Made by a program: the position numbers and the translations under genes. 64,000 nt of DNA from Sutterella faecalis (GTDB lineage: Bacteria > Pseudomonadota > Gammaproteobacteria > Burkholderiales > Burkholderiaceae_F), in NCBI RefSeq assembly GCF_006337085.1, contig NZ_CP040882.1:2418001-2482000 (forward strand). The letters are read 5' to 3'. The notes beneath the pieces were generated by a model. The model made no database searches, was not told where the DNA came from, and saw only the letters and a program-made list of their open reading frames with translations. Shown piece by piece: positions 24,156 through 32,746 of the stretch. Within the stretch, counting starts at the first letter, position 1; every line of letters starts with the position of its first letter.

Positions 24156-25616
24156 TCAGGAATTCTTTTTGTCTTCCATCGAAGGGGGCGGAACAAGGCC
24201 TTCCTCCTTCGCGAGCTTCTGCGCCGCCTTGTCCTGTTCCTTGAGCGCCTTCTTGAGGGTTGAGGGCTGGAGAACCGGGAAGTTGACGAGCACGAGGAGA
24301 CCGTGAGGATCTGCGTCCGCAAGCTCGACCGAGCCGCCCGAGCGCTTCACGATGCGGTCGACGATGGCGAGTCCGAGGCCTGAACCCGTCACGCCCGAGC
24401 GCGCCGATTCGCCGCGCTCGAAGGGGCGCATCACGCGGGCGCGCTGGTCTTCGGGGAGGCCTTTCCCCTGGTCGGCAACGGCAAGCGTTGCCGTGCGTCC
24501 GTCGGGGCTCTTCGTAAGCGTCATGGAGAGCCTCAGAATGCCGTCGTCGCTTCTGCCGTAGCGCTGGGCATTGACGATGAGGTTCTGAATGGCGCGCGAG
24601 AGCTCAAGCGGATGCGCCATGACGAAGATGTCGTCGGGGAGATTGCTTGCCGTGAGTTCCACGGAAGAATCGGTTTCAATGCGTGCGTTGTGGATGGCTG
24701 CGGTCACGGCCTCGCCGAAATTCACCATCACCTGATCCTCGTTGGTGCGGCGCGCATAAGCCAGGAACTGGTTGACGATGTTTTCCATCTGCTCGAGGTC
24801 GCTCACCATGGCTTCGCGGGAGTCGCCGGGAAGATCAGCAAGTTCGACCTCAAGGCGCAGACGCGTGATCGGGGTGCGGAGGTCGTGCGAGACGCCGGCA
24901 AGAAGCAGCTCGCGGTCGGCTTCCATGTGCCCGAGATCCTCCACCATGCGGTTGAAGCTCACATTGACCGCCTGAATTTCAGCCGTGGTGGCGTCTTCGG
25001 GGAGGGGGTCGGGCTTCTTTCCCTGACTGATCTCGCGCGCAAAGGCCGAGAGTCTTGCGAGGGGCTGCACGACATGGCGCGCGAGAAGCGTGGCGCCGAA
25101 AAGAGACGCAATGCCGGCCGCGAGCGCCCACCAGAGCCAGGTGGTGCCGTACGGGGGATCGAGCACGTCGTCCTTCGTCTGCAGCCAGTAAGTGTCGCCG
25201 TCAATGTCGAAGGTCACCCAGAGGCCGTCATTGCCGTTCACGCGCGTGGCAAGGATGGTATCGGGTCCGAGAGACGTCTTCACAAGCTGATCAATCAGAC
25301 CGTTGTAGCCTTCGCTCGAAATCCGGAAGATCTTGTCCGTGGGGTCGCGCGGCGAGATGAGCACGCCCTCGCGGGCAGCGAGCGTCTTGAGGAGATCCAC
25401 GCGGTAGAGGGGATCCGCGGTGACGAGTGCGTACTTGGTGAGATTGACTGTCGAAACGATGTGCTGGGCCACCCCCTGCGAATAAGGGAGTTCGGAGAGC
25501 ACGCGAAAACTCTGCAGCCACCCGATCACGGAGAAGAAGAGGAGTCCGCAGAGGAGGAGAAACGTCCGCCAGAAGAGGCTCGGGCGGCTCGTTTTGAGTT
25601 GTGAGATCCAGGACAC
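24156..25616 (-). CDS. envZ: EnvZ-type sensor histidine kinase
   Basis: Inner-membrane osmosensor-type kinase of 486 aa, partner of OmpR. Transmembrane helices lie at about 13-36 and 157-180, enclosing a periplasmic domain of about 120 aa; a HAMP domain (about 178-230; ARHVVQPLARLSAFAREI), the H box GVSHDLRTPITRLRLEVEL with phospho-acceptor His244, the N box NLIVNAQRYGRS and the G boxes ADQGKGLP and GSGLGLAIV follow. The gene lies 126 bp downstream of ompR on the same strand, without overlap. The signal is unknown and may not be osmolarity in this organism. Confidence 0.92.
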   Translation of the reverse strand: MSWISQLKTSRPSLFWRTFLLLCGLLFFSVIGWLQSFRVLSELPYSQGVAQHIVSTVNLTKYALVTADPLYRVDLLKTLAAREGVLISPRDPTDKIFRISSEGYNGLIDQLVKTSLGPDTILATRVNGNDGLWVTFDIDGDTYWLQTKDDVLDPPYGTTWLWWALAAGIASLFGATLLARHVVQPLARLSAFAREISQGKKPDPLPEDATTAEIQAVNVSFNRMVEDLGHMEADRELLLAGVSHDLRTPITRLRLEVELADLPGDSREAMVSDLEQMENIVNQFLAYARRTNEDQVMVNFGEAVTAAIHNARIETDSSVELTASNLPDDIFVMAHPLELSRAIQNLIVNAQRYGRSDDGILRLSMTLTKSPDGRTATLAVADQGKGLPEDQRARVMRPFERGESARSGVTGSGLGLAIVDRIVKRSGGSVELADADPHGLLVLVNFPVLQPSTLKKALKEQDKAAQKLAKEEGLVPPPSMEDKKNS

Positions 25617-25742
25617 GGCAGAAGGAGAAAAGAGAGAGTTTGAGGCTCAGGAGCCGCCGCCATCAGAAGGCAAAAAGGACGCACGGGCTTCTTTTGAGAC
25701 CGTACGTCCTCTTCTTGTAAACGGGCGTCGTCGAAATGTCAA

Positions 25743-26465
25743 TCAGGCGTGGCCGTCCGGAATGAAGACGTAGCCGAGGCCCCAGACGGTCTGGAGGTAG
25801 CGGGGCTTCGAGGGATCGGGTTCCAGAAGTTTTCTGAGGCGCGAAACCTGAACGTCGAGCGAACGGTCGAAAGCTTCGTATTCGCGGCCGCGGGCCATCT
25901 CCATCAGCTTGTCGCGCGAGAGGGGCTGACGCGGATGACGGGCAAAGGCCTTGAGAACCGCAAATTCGCCGGTAGTGAGCGGAACGACTTCACCGTTCTT
26001 CTTGAGAACGCGCGTGCCGAGGTCGAGCTCAAAGTCGCCGAAGCGGACAACTTCGTTCTCAAGCGACGGCGCGCCCGGCGCATCCTGACGCGGACGGCGG
26101 CGCAGCACGGCATGAATGCGGGCAAGGAGCTCACGGGGATTAAAGGGCTTGCCGAGGTAGTCGTCGGCGCCGAGTTCGAGACCCAGGATGCGGTCGACAT
26201 CCTCGCCGCGGGCGGTGAGCATGATGATCGGGGTCGTATCCTTTTCAGAGCGCAGGCGCTTCAGAATGGCAAGACCGTCTTCGCCCGGCATCATGAGGTC
26301 GAGAATCAGCACGTCGAAGTGCTCGCGCACCCAGAGGCGCTTCATCGCCTCGCCGTTTTCGCTCACAAAAACCGTGAAGCCGTTTTCACCGAGATACCTG
26401 CGCAGAAGATCGCGCAGCCGGGGGTCATCGTCGACGATAAGAATCTTGGGGGTGCGTTCAACCAT
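25743..26465 (-). CDS. ompR: OmpR-type response regulator
   Basis: DNA-binding response regulator of 240 aa (E. coli OmpR 239). The ATG at 26465 (MVERTPKILIVDDDPRLRDL) follows AGGAG by 8 nt. Receiver domain 1-125 with acidic pocket DDD (12-14), phospho-acceptor Asp56 (LILDLMMPGEDG), T in MLTARGEDVD and Lys in YLGKPFNPREL; C-terminal winged helix with SRDKLMEMARGREYEAFDRS and VSRLRKLLEPDPSKPRYLQT, as in OmpR. It forms a two-component system with the downstream kinase. Confidence 0.95.
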   Translation of the reverse strand: MVERTPKILIVDDDPRLRDLLRRYLGENGFTVFVSENGEAMKRLWVREHFDVLILDLMMPGEDGLAILKRLRSEKDTTPIIMLTARGEDVDRILGLELGADDYLGKPFNPRELLARIHAVLRRRPRQDAPGAPSLENEVVRFGDFELDLGTRVLKKNGEVVPLTTGEFAVLKAFARHPRQPLSRDKLMEMARGREYEAFDRSLDVQVSRLRKLLEPDPSKPRYLQTVWGLGYVFIPDGHA

Positions 26466-26943
26466 TTGTTCGCTCCTGATGGCGAAGAAGGAAGATCCCG
26501 GCGAGCTTCTCGCTGCGGGCTTCCCAATGAATTTCAATGCTTCAATTGTTTCACCTTATTCCCCTTCGCGTCACCCTCGGGCAATTCGATGTTACAAATA
26601 CGCGGTCAAAGATACATGCCCGGAAAAATCTCCTTAGATCGCTCTCGAAAGCAGTTTCTTTCAGGGGTAAATGTAAATTAGAGGTTTTCTGAGGATGGAT
26701 TTTTGATGTTTTATGCGACTCAAATTGACGCTTAGTATCAGAAGAAAGCCGTTTTTTCTGAAGAAAGCATGCTCACGAGCGGCAATGTTCTGTCACGGTT
26801 TACTAAAACTTGCCGCAAACCGAAGAGATTCCCCCTGATATATTGGAAATCAACAGAGACCCCGGAGGGGATGGCTCTAGGACGCTGCTTTCTGTGATGC
26901 GTCCGGCGCGGGCTCCTCCCTTCATTCTTTGAGACTTGATTTC
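26466..26943. promoter_or_regulatory. Divergent intergenic region between ompR and a periplasmic-protein gene
   Basis: About 480 bp with AT-rich stretches in which the two divergent promoters must lie. Near the right end are CCCC-gga-GGGG and GGACGC/GCGTCC (26880-26905), which would form hairpins in the leader of the next gene. No gene is recognisable, and promoter boxes could not be assigned with confidence. Confidence 0.35.
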
Positions 26944-27444
26944 ATGGTTAGACGTTACTGCTCTTCAGTTCTTGCGCTTGCTGCCTGCCTTGCGGCAGGA
27001 CCGGCCTTTGCGGCTGAGCTCACGGACGAACCGCTCGGTGCCGTCGCTGGCGTCCCTCAGGCGAAGGACTGCGGAACTGCGGAAGCGCCCTGCGTGCAGC
27101 TCTGGGGCAGCATGCGGGCGGAAGAACGCGCAAGGCTCTGGCCGTTCCTGGATGAATCTTCGAAGCTCTCCTACTGGCGCAGCATGACGCCCGAAGAGAG
27201 AAAGAGTCTGAGGATGTGCCTCTCCGAGCGCGACCGCGAGGCTTTGCGCCGCCGCTTCTCCTTTGACGCCCGCAATGGCCGGGAGCTCGTGCGTCCGAAG
27301 CTCTGCGGCGAGGAACGCCGCCTGATGCGCGAGCAGATCATGGAAGTGCACATGCAGTTCAGACGCGCGCACGGCGCTCACGAAGGCTCTGCTCAGCCTC
27401 TGCCGCCGCCGCCTCCGCGGGCTCCGCACCATCTCGAGCATTGA
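26944..27444 (+). CDS. Secreted/periplasmic protein of unknown function (DUF3106-like)
   Basis: Protein of 166 aa from the ATG at 26944. The N-terminus VRRYCSSVLALAACLAAG is a signal peptide with cleavage likely after AFA (about residue 25). The mature part contains helical, charged segments: RAEERARLWPFLDESSKLSY, TPEERKSLRMCLSERDREAL, GEERRLMREQIMEVHMQFRR, and a Pro-rich end. Repeated L/W-x-x-MTPEER-like units recall DUF3106-type periplasmic proteins, but I do not recognise it firmly. Several Cys residues could form disulfides. It is divergent from ompR, so co-regulation by OmpR is possible. Confidence 0.7.
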   Translation: MVRRYCSSVLALAACLAAGPAFAAELTDEPLGAVAGVPQAKDCGTAEAPCVQLWGSMRAEERARLWPFLDESSKLSYWRSMTPEERKSLRMCLSERDREALRRRFSFDARNGRELVRPKLCGEERRLMREQIMEVHMQFRRAHGAHEGSAQPLPPPPPRAPHHLEH

Positions 27445-27472
27445 ATTTCCATGCAAGCATGTCGCAATGCCG

Positions 27473-27504
27473 GCCGGGTCTTTTCGGAAGATCCGGCTTT
27501 TTTT
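27473..27504 (+). terminator. Intrinsic terminator
   Basis: GCCGGGTCTT (27473-27482) pairs with AAGATCCGGC (27488-27497) with one G-U pair and a TTCGG-type loop, then seven T. Ends the transcript of the preceding secreted-protein gene. Confidence 0.88.
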
Positions 27505-27571
27505 CGCTGAGAAACGCTCTCGTATAATCTGAACTTCCCATATCCCAAGCCGAGAAGAGGCGTCTTTTTTT

Positions 27572-28309
27572 ATGTCCGGATCCTTACCTCTGATCCTTGC
27601 GCTCGATACTGCGCAGGAAGATTGTGCAGCGGCGCTCCTCAAGGGGACTGAACTGATTGCCAGCCGGGTGGAGACGGTCGGAAGCCGCCACAGCGAGCTG
27701 ATTCTGCCGATGGTGCGCGATCTCCTTGCGGAGGCGGGCGTTGACAAGACCCGACTCGGCCTGATTGCCTTCGGCGCGGGTCCGGGCTCCTTTACGGGGC
27801 TTCGGGTAGCCTGCGGCGTGGCGCAGGGTCTGGCCTGGGCGCTCGAATGCATGACGGCGCCGGTTTCAAGTCTTGAAGCGCAGGCGGAGTGGCTTAAGGA
27901 CGAAGAGCACCTTCCTGCGGGCGAGGTGGTTGCCGTGCTTAACGACGCCCGCATGCATGAGTGCTACGGCGGCGTCTGGCGCGTGCCGGAGAACCCTGAC
28001 GCGCGGCTCGAGCGCGTTGCGGGCCCGGAAATCGTGGCGCCTGCGGATGCCATGAAGTTCCTTTCCGCCTATGGCGCCCGCCATCTCGTCGGAAGCGCGG
28101 AATTGGTTTATGGCGATGAAATGGCGCTTGACGACGCCGTATGTCATGTCGCGAGCCGAAGCTCCCGGCCGGAAGCGATCGGACGCATTGCCGCCAGGAT
28201 GTCTGCCGCGGGCGAAGTGGTGAGCCCGGAGCTTGCCGCTCCGGTTTACGTCCGCAACCGCGTGGCGCTCACTATGGCTGAACGCGCCCGCGGCGAGAGG
28301 CTTCAATGA
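27572..28309 (+). CDS. tsaB: tRNA threonylcarbamoyladenosine biosynthesis protein TsaB
   Basis: Non-catalytic ASKHA-fold partner of TsaD in t6A37 synthesis, 245 aa. Typical N-terminus ILALDTAQEDCAAALL, then SRHSELILPMVRDLLAEAG and GAGPGSFTGLRVACGVAQGLAW, the TsaB signature. It overlaps rimI by 4 bp (ATGA), so translation is probably coupled. TsaD, its partner, is encoded 18 kb away at 8266. Confidence 0.94.
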   Translation: MSGSLPLILALDTAQEDCAAALLKGTELIASRVETVGSRHSELILPMVRDLLAEAGVDKTRLGLIAFGAGPGSFTGLRVACGVAQGLAWALECMTAPVSSLEAQAEWLKDEEHLPAGEVVAVLNDARMHECYGGVWRVPENPDARLERVAGPEIVAPADAMKFLSAYGARHLVGSAELVYGDEMALDDAVCHVASRSSRPEAIGRIAARMSAAGEVVSPELAAPVYVRNRVALTMAERARGERLQ

Positions 28310-28800
28310 CGACGGCACTCACTGAAATCCGTCCGATGCATCGGGAGGATGCGCCTCAACTCGCGCGCCTCGAAGCGCTGGTTGAAGCGTCGCCCTGGAG
28401 CGAAAAGAATTTTCTCGATTCACTTAACGCCGGGCATCTTGGATTCATCCTTGAAAAGGAAGGACAAATTGCCGCCTGGGCCGTCGTCATGACGGTGCTC
28501 GACGAGGCGGAGCTCCTCATCATCGGCGTTCGCCCCGACATGCAGCGGCAGGGACTCGGCTCAAAGCTTCTTTCCTTCGTGCTGCGCGAGCTTCGCGGCA
28601 GAACGGTTCTCATGAATCTTGAAGTCCGGGCGGGAAATCTTCCGGCCATCGGGCTCTATAAGCGCTTCGGCTTCCTGCAGACCGGCATTCGGCGCGGATA
28701 CTATCCGGGCGAAAATGGATCGGGCCGCGAGGATGCGCTTCTCATGAGCCTTTCCCCGCTTCCGGAATGCGGCATGAATGCGGGCGGGAGCGCAGCATGA
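28306..28800 (+). CDS. rimI: Ribosomal protein uS18 N-alanine acetyltransferase
   Basis: GNAT acetyltransferase of 164 aa that acetylates the N-terminus of S18. Acetyl-CoA-binding motif A is IIGVRPDMQRQGLGSKLLSF; RAGNLPAIGLYKRFGFLQTG and RRGYYPGENGSGREDALLM match RimI. Its start overlaps the stop of tsaB, and its stop overlaps the start of udg (ATGA in both cases), giving a tight three-gene operon. Confidence 0.93.
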   Translation: MTTALTEIRPMHREDAPQLARLEALVEASPWSEKNFLDSLNAGHLGFILEKEGQIAAWAVVMTVLDEAELLIIGVRPDMQRQGLGSKLLSFVLRELRGRTVLMNLEVRAGNLPAIGLYKRFGFLQTGIRRGYYPGENGSGREDALLMSLSPLPECGMNAGGSAA

Positions 28801-29693
28801 GCTTTACCCGCGAAGACTGCGAAATGATCGAAGCGATGGGGCTCGGTCCCGTCTGGCTTCTGAGAGAAACGGAGGATCCGTTTCTGCCTGAGCTCGGAAC
28901 TCTCGTCAGGGAACTCCGCGAGCCTCTTCAATCTCCCCGTCCGACTCAGGGAGCCGCGGCTCTTAAAGAGCAGAGCGGTGCGCGGCCCGGGCCCGTGCTC
29001 CGGGCTCAGGCGCCCGCAGAGGGGGGAGCGCCCCTTCAGACCGCGCACATGGGAATGCCCGAATCGCTCGCGGAAAAAATCCGCGCGGCAGGCTGGGATG
29101 AACTGAAGGCGCTTGCGAATGCCTGCAGTCTCTGCTCCATGGCGTCGAGCCGCCAGCATGTCGTTTTTTCCGATGGCGATCCGGGACCAGGACTCGTCAT
29201 TGTGGGCGAAGCTCCGGGTGCGGAGGAAGATCTTCAGGGGCTTCCCTTTGTTGGAAAGTCCGGACAGCTTCTGACCTCGATGCTCGAGTCGCTCAACATC
29301 GTGCGAAGGAAGGACGCCGTCATCCTCAACGTCCTCAAGTGCCGTCCGCCTCAGAACCGTAATCCTCAGCCCGAGGAAATCAGCTGCTGCGGACACTATC
29401 TCGAGCGTCAGCTCGAGATCCTCGCACCCCGGGTGCTTCTTCTGGCCGGGCGCTTTGCCGTCGGATCGCTTCTGAAGCTCGAGGGAAATTTCTCCATCGG
29501 GCGCCAGCGCGGACGCATTCATCAGGTCATGATCGGCGGAAGAACCGTGCCTGCCGTTGTGACCTACCATCCGTCTTATCTCCTGCGCTCGCCCCTTGAA
29601 AAGGCAAAGTCATGGGATGATCTGTTACTATTGAAGAGCGCCATGCGGGATGCCGGCATCCTGCCGCCCGAAAAGGAAAAGCGCTGGAATTAG
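28797..29693 (+). CDS. Type 4/5-like uracil-DNA glycosylase with iron-sulfur cluster
   Basis: DNA repair enzyme that removes uracil, 298 aa from the ATG overlapping the rimI stop. Catalytic motif GEAPGAEEDLQGLPFVGKSG, substrate-binding TYHPSYLLRSP, and four cluster-type cysteines (CSLC, LKCRPP, EISCCGHY) mark the family-4 UDG group. The first 90 residues form a variable extension with the SPRPTQG segment, as in many proteobacterial members. It is the last gene of tsaB-rimI-udg. A small GC hairpin (29697-29712) follows without a T-run. Confidence 0.9.
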   Translation: MSFTREDCEMIEAMGLGPVWLLRETEDPFLPELGTLVRELREPLQSPRPTQGAAALKEQSGARPGPVLRAQAPAEGGAPLQTAHMGMPESLAEKIRAAGWDELKALANACSLCSMASSRQHVVFSDGDPGPGLVIVGEAPGAEEDLQGLPFVGKSGQLLTSMLESLNIVRRKDAVILNVLKCRPPQNRNPQPEEISCCGHYLERQLEILAPRVLLLAGRFAVGSLLKLEGNFSIGRQRGRIHQVMIGGRTVPAVVTYHPSYLLRSPLEKAKSWDDLLLLKSAMRDAGILPPEKEKRWN

Positions 29694-29914
29694 CCTGCTC
29701 TGCACGCAGAGCTCCCCGGAGCATTGCGACGGCATTTGAATGCAGGATTCTTCGGGGAATCTTCCGCCATACGGACTAGGCTGTCTAAGCCTGATTGCGG
29801 GTCGAGCGCGCTTTGAGCTGCTCCTACAATGTTTACCTTCTAAATCATATGGTCATCCGGATATGTGGGCTGTCGCAAGGCATCGCGTGGAACCGGAGTG
29901 ATCCCGGGTGAAAG

Positions 29915-30265
29915 ATGTCTGAAATTCAAAACCTTCGGAATGGCTGCGAGGAGCAGAATCCTGGCGGATGCGCGGGGAGTGCGAATTACGATGAAGCGCT
30001 GCGCTCCTGTTCGCGCGAGGCAGCTGCAACGCTTGCGGCTGCCGCGGCCGTGACGGCTTTCTTCTGGGGAACGCTCTTTCTCTTTTCGTTGAGTAAAGCA
30101 AGTTTCTTCGGGTTCCCGCTCTGGTTCATGGCTGCCGTACCCGGCGGCTATCTTTTTTCGATTGTCGCGGTCGTCTGGATCGTGAAGCGTTATTTCCGGG
30201 ACATTCCGCTCGACATCACGCCCGATGCGCCCCGAAAGCTCCATTCGACTGAAGGAGCCGAATGA
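29915..30265 (+). CDS. yhdT: YhdT family small membrane protein (DUF997)
   Basis: Membrane protein of 116 aa with two hydrophobic segments (LAAAAAVTAFFWGTLFLFSL and WFMAAVPGGYLFSIVAVVWI) followed by VKRYFRDIPLDI, the DUF997 hallmark. It overlaps panF by 4 bp, the same gene pair as in E. coli, and probably assists or regulates the pantothenate symporter. The N-terminal 35 residues have four Cys and may be partly upstream of the true start. Confidence 0.85.
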   Translation: MSEIQNLRNGCEEQNPGGCAGSANYDEALRSCSREAAATLAAAAAVTAFFWGTLFLFSLSKASFFGFPLWFMAAVPGGYLFSIVAVVWIVKRYFRDIPLDITPDAPRKLHSTEGAE

Positions 30266-31779
30266 TGTCCGACACCGTGCTCATCTTCATTCCGCTTCTC
30301 CTTTTCTTCCTCGTTCTCGTCTTCACGATGCTCTGGACGGAGCGTACGCGAAGCCGTCAGTTTGAAGCGGGACGAGCATTCAGCGGGGAATATTTCCTGG
30401 GAAGCCGCTCGCTCTCGGGATTTGTTCTGGCAATGACCCTCATTGCCACATATGGTTCGGTTTCCTCCTTTGTGTCCGGTCCCGGAATTGCCTGGAAGCT
30501 CGGCCTCGGCTGGGTGGTTTTTGCCGCCCCGCAGATTATTGCGGGCTTCTTCATTCTCGGACTTCTCGGCAAGAAGATGGCGCTCGTATCGCGCGCCTGC
30601 GGCGCAATCACGGTCACGGGCCTGATCGACAAGCGCTTTGGAAGCCGGGCGCTTTCCATCATTCTTTCGATTGCGCTTTTGCTCTTCTTTACCGCCATGA
30701 TGACGGGGCAGTTCATCGGGGGCGCGGCCATCTTTTCCGAGGCTGCCGGCATTTCGCCGGAAGCCGGTCTCCTTCTCTTCGGCGCGCTTACGGTTTTCTA
30801 TACCGCCTTCGGCGGCTTCAGGGCGGTTGCCTGGACCGATATGGTCTGCGCGATTCTGATGCTCGTCGGCATGGTGATGCTGGGAAGCGCCGTTGTTAGT
30901 GAGGCAGGGGGCCTTACGACCGCGATGGCGCGCGTGGCCGCTGCCGGCTTAAGTGATCCTGCTCGCGACATTTCCACGAGCACGATGCTTTCGCCCAATG
31001 CGGGCGGGGCGCTCCCCTGGACGCTTCTTTTTTCGGCCTGGATCCTCGTCGGCTTCGGGACGGCGGGGCTCCCGCAGTCGGCGGTGCGCTGCATGAGCTA
31101 CCGGACATCGGGAGACCTCCACCGCGCAATGATCGTGAGCACGATCGTCTGCGGCGCTCTCATGGTGGGCGTGACGACGATCGGCGTCCTTGCGCGCGGC
31201 ATCCCCGGGCTTGAGCTCGGCGGCGCTTCAACGGATCATCTGATCCCGCGCCTCATCGCTCAGCACATGACGCCGCTCGAAGCCGGCATTACGCTGATCG
31301 GGCCGCTTGCCGCCACCATGTCGACCGTGAGTTCGCTCCTGATTGCCGCCTCTGCTGCCGTGGTGAAGGATCTTCTGATCGCCATGCGTCCGGAATTTGA
31401 AGACAAATCCCGTGCGCTTCTTCTGGCGTCGCGCGGGACGACGCTCTTTCTCGGCGTCGTGGCGATGATTTTTGCGCTCAGGCCCATGGATCTGGTGGCC
31501 TGGATCAATATGGGCGCATTCGGAGGTCTTGAGATTGCGTTTCTGCTTCCGCTCGCGGGCGGGCTTTACTGGAAGCGCGCAACGTCTGCAGGCTGCCTCA
31601 TCTCGATCGCTGCGGGTTTCGCCGTCTACGGCTGGGCGCTTTTCATGAAGCCCGATCTCGCGGGATTCCATGCCATTGTGCCCGCGTTTGCCGCTGCAGC
31701 GTTCTTCTTTGTGGCCGGAAGCCTGCTCACGCGCGATAAGGAAAATGCGAATCTTCGCTATTTCTTCCCGCAGCATTGA
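30262..31779 (+). CDS. panF: Sodium/pantothenate symporter
   Basis: Na+-coupled pantothenate (vitamin B5) importer of the SSS family, 505 aa with about 13 transmembrane helices. Signatures: GEYFLGSRSLSGFVLAMTL, FVSGPGIAWKLGLGWVVFA, TAFGGFRAVAWTDMVCAIL and AMMTGQFIGGAAIFSE. GGAG lies 4 nt before ATGATG; the first ATG overlaps the yhdT stop. Together with yhdT this strongly supports the PanF assignment over other SSS transporters. Confidence 0.92.
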   Translation: MMSDTVLIFIPLLLFFLVLVFTMLWTERTRSRQFEAGRAFSGEYFLGSRSLSGFVLAMTLIATYGSVSSFVSGPGIAWKLGLGWVVFAAPQIIAGFFILGLLGKKMALVSRACGAITVTGLIDKRFGSRALSIILSIALLLFFTAMMTGQFIGGAAIFSEAAGISPEAGLLLFGALTVFYTAFGGFRAVAWTDMVCAILMLVGMVMLGSAVVSEAGGLTTAMARVAAAGLSDPARDISTSTMLSPNAGGALPWTLLFSAWILVGFGTAGLPQSAVRCMSYRTSGDLHRAMIVSTIVCGALMVGVTTIGVLARGIPGLELGGASTDHLIPRLIAQHMTPLEAGITLIGPLAATMSTVSSLLIAASAAVVKDLLIAMRPEFEDKSRALLLASRGTTLFLGVVAMIFALRPMDLVAWINMGAFGGLEIAFLLPLAGGLYWKRATSAGCLISIAAGFAVYGWALFMKPDLAGFHAIVPAFAAAAFFFVAGSLLTRDKENANLRYFFPQH

Positions 31780-31812
31780 GAACGCTTCAGGAACCAGGAT
31801 TCATTCGCGACG

Positions 31813-31850
31813 AAAGAGGCGCATCTCGTGACGGGAAGGCGCCTCTTTTA
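31813..31850. terminator. Bidirectional intrinsic terminator of panF and the trp operon
   Basis: AAAGAGGCGC (31813-31822) pairs with GCGCCTCTTT (31839-31848). It lies between the convergent panF and trpA genes. Confidence 0.88.
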
Positions 31851-31872
31851 GCCGGCTCTTTTTGAATTTTCA

Positions 31873-32700
31873 TCAGGAAAGACGGGTGGCCGCCTTCATT
31901 TCCTTAACGAATGCACGAAGGGAAGCGAGCATTTTCGCGTGATCCCCAAGGTTTTCCGCAATGATTTTCGTTACGGCAGACCCCGCAATGGCGCCGTCGG
32001 CGCCGGATTGGAGGGCGGCCTTAACGTGTTCGGGTCTTGAGATTCCGAAGCCGAGAAGAAGGGGCGCGGCATGGGCTTTGCGAAGCGCTTCAACCTCGGA
32101 GAGCTGCGGCATTTCCGCCGCGCGCTCCGTGCCGGTGATGCCGGTGCGGGAGAGGAGATACACGTAGCCTTTGGAGCGTTCGGCCACTTTGCGAAGCAGT
32201 TCGGGCGCTGCGCTGGGGGGCGCAATGGCAACGAGGGAGACGCCCTGACGGGCGGCGGCTTCATCCCATTCCGGTTCGCGCTCGCGCATTGAGATGGGCA
32301 CATCCGGAATGAGCACCGCGTCGGCCCCGGCAGAATGAACGGCCTTGAAGAAATTCCCGATTCCCGGCGCGGTCACGAGATTCACGTAGAGCATGAGGCT
32401 GATGGGGAGGTCCGGGTGCGCCTCGCGAACGCTCTTGACGATCGCAAGGCACTTTTCAGTTGTGGATCCGGCTTCGAGCGCCCGTCCTGCGGAAGCTTCG
32501 ATCACTGGGCCGTCTGCGCAGGGGTCGGAAAAGGGAATGCCGAGTTCGAGCGCATCGGCGCCGCCTTCAATCAGCGCTTCAACGACCTTCCTCGAGGTGT
32601 CGGGATCCGGGTCGCAGAGGTTGACGAAGGGAACGAAGGCGCCTTCGCGGCGGGCGCGGAGGCCTTCGAAGAGTTTTTGAAAACGATTGGGCTCAGTCAT
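31873..32700 (-). CDS. trpA: Tryptophan synthase alpha chain
   Basis: Cleaves indole-3-glycerol phosphate to indole and GAP, 275 aa (E. coli 268). Motifs: ALELGIPFSDPCADGPVIEA with catalytic Glu and Asp, HSAGADAVLIPDVP, YVYLLSRTGITG, and LLGFGISRPEHV. Last gene of the minus-strand trp operon, 46 bp after trpB; its start lacks an evident ribosome binding site. Forms the channelled alpha2beta2 complex with TrpB. Confidence 0.96.
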   Translation of the reverse strand: MTEPNRFQKLFEGLRARREGAFVPFVNLCDPDPDTSRKVVEALIEGGADALELGIPFSDPCADGPVIEASAGRALEAGSTTEKCLAIVKSVREAHPDLPISLMLYVNLVTAPGIGNFFKAVHSAGADAVLIPDVPISMREREPEWDEAAARQGVSLVAIAPPSAAPELLRKVAERSKGYVYLLSRTGITGTERAAEMPQLSEVEALRKAHAAPLLLGFGISRPEHVKAALQSGADGAIAGSAVTKIIAENLGDHAKMLASLRAFVKEMKAATRLS

Positions 32701-32746
32701 TTTTGGTAGAGGGCAGCAGTTGAATGTTGGGTTCCTGAGGGGCGCT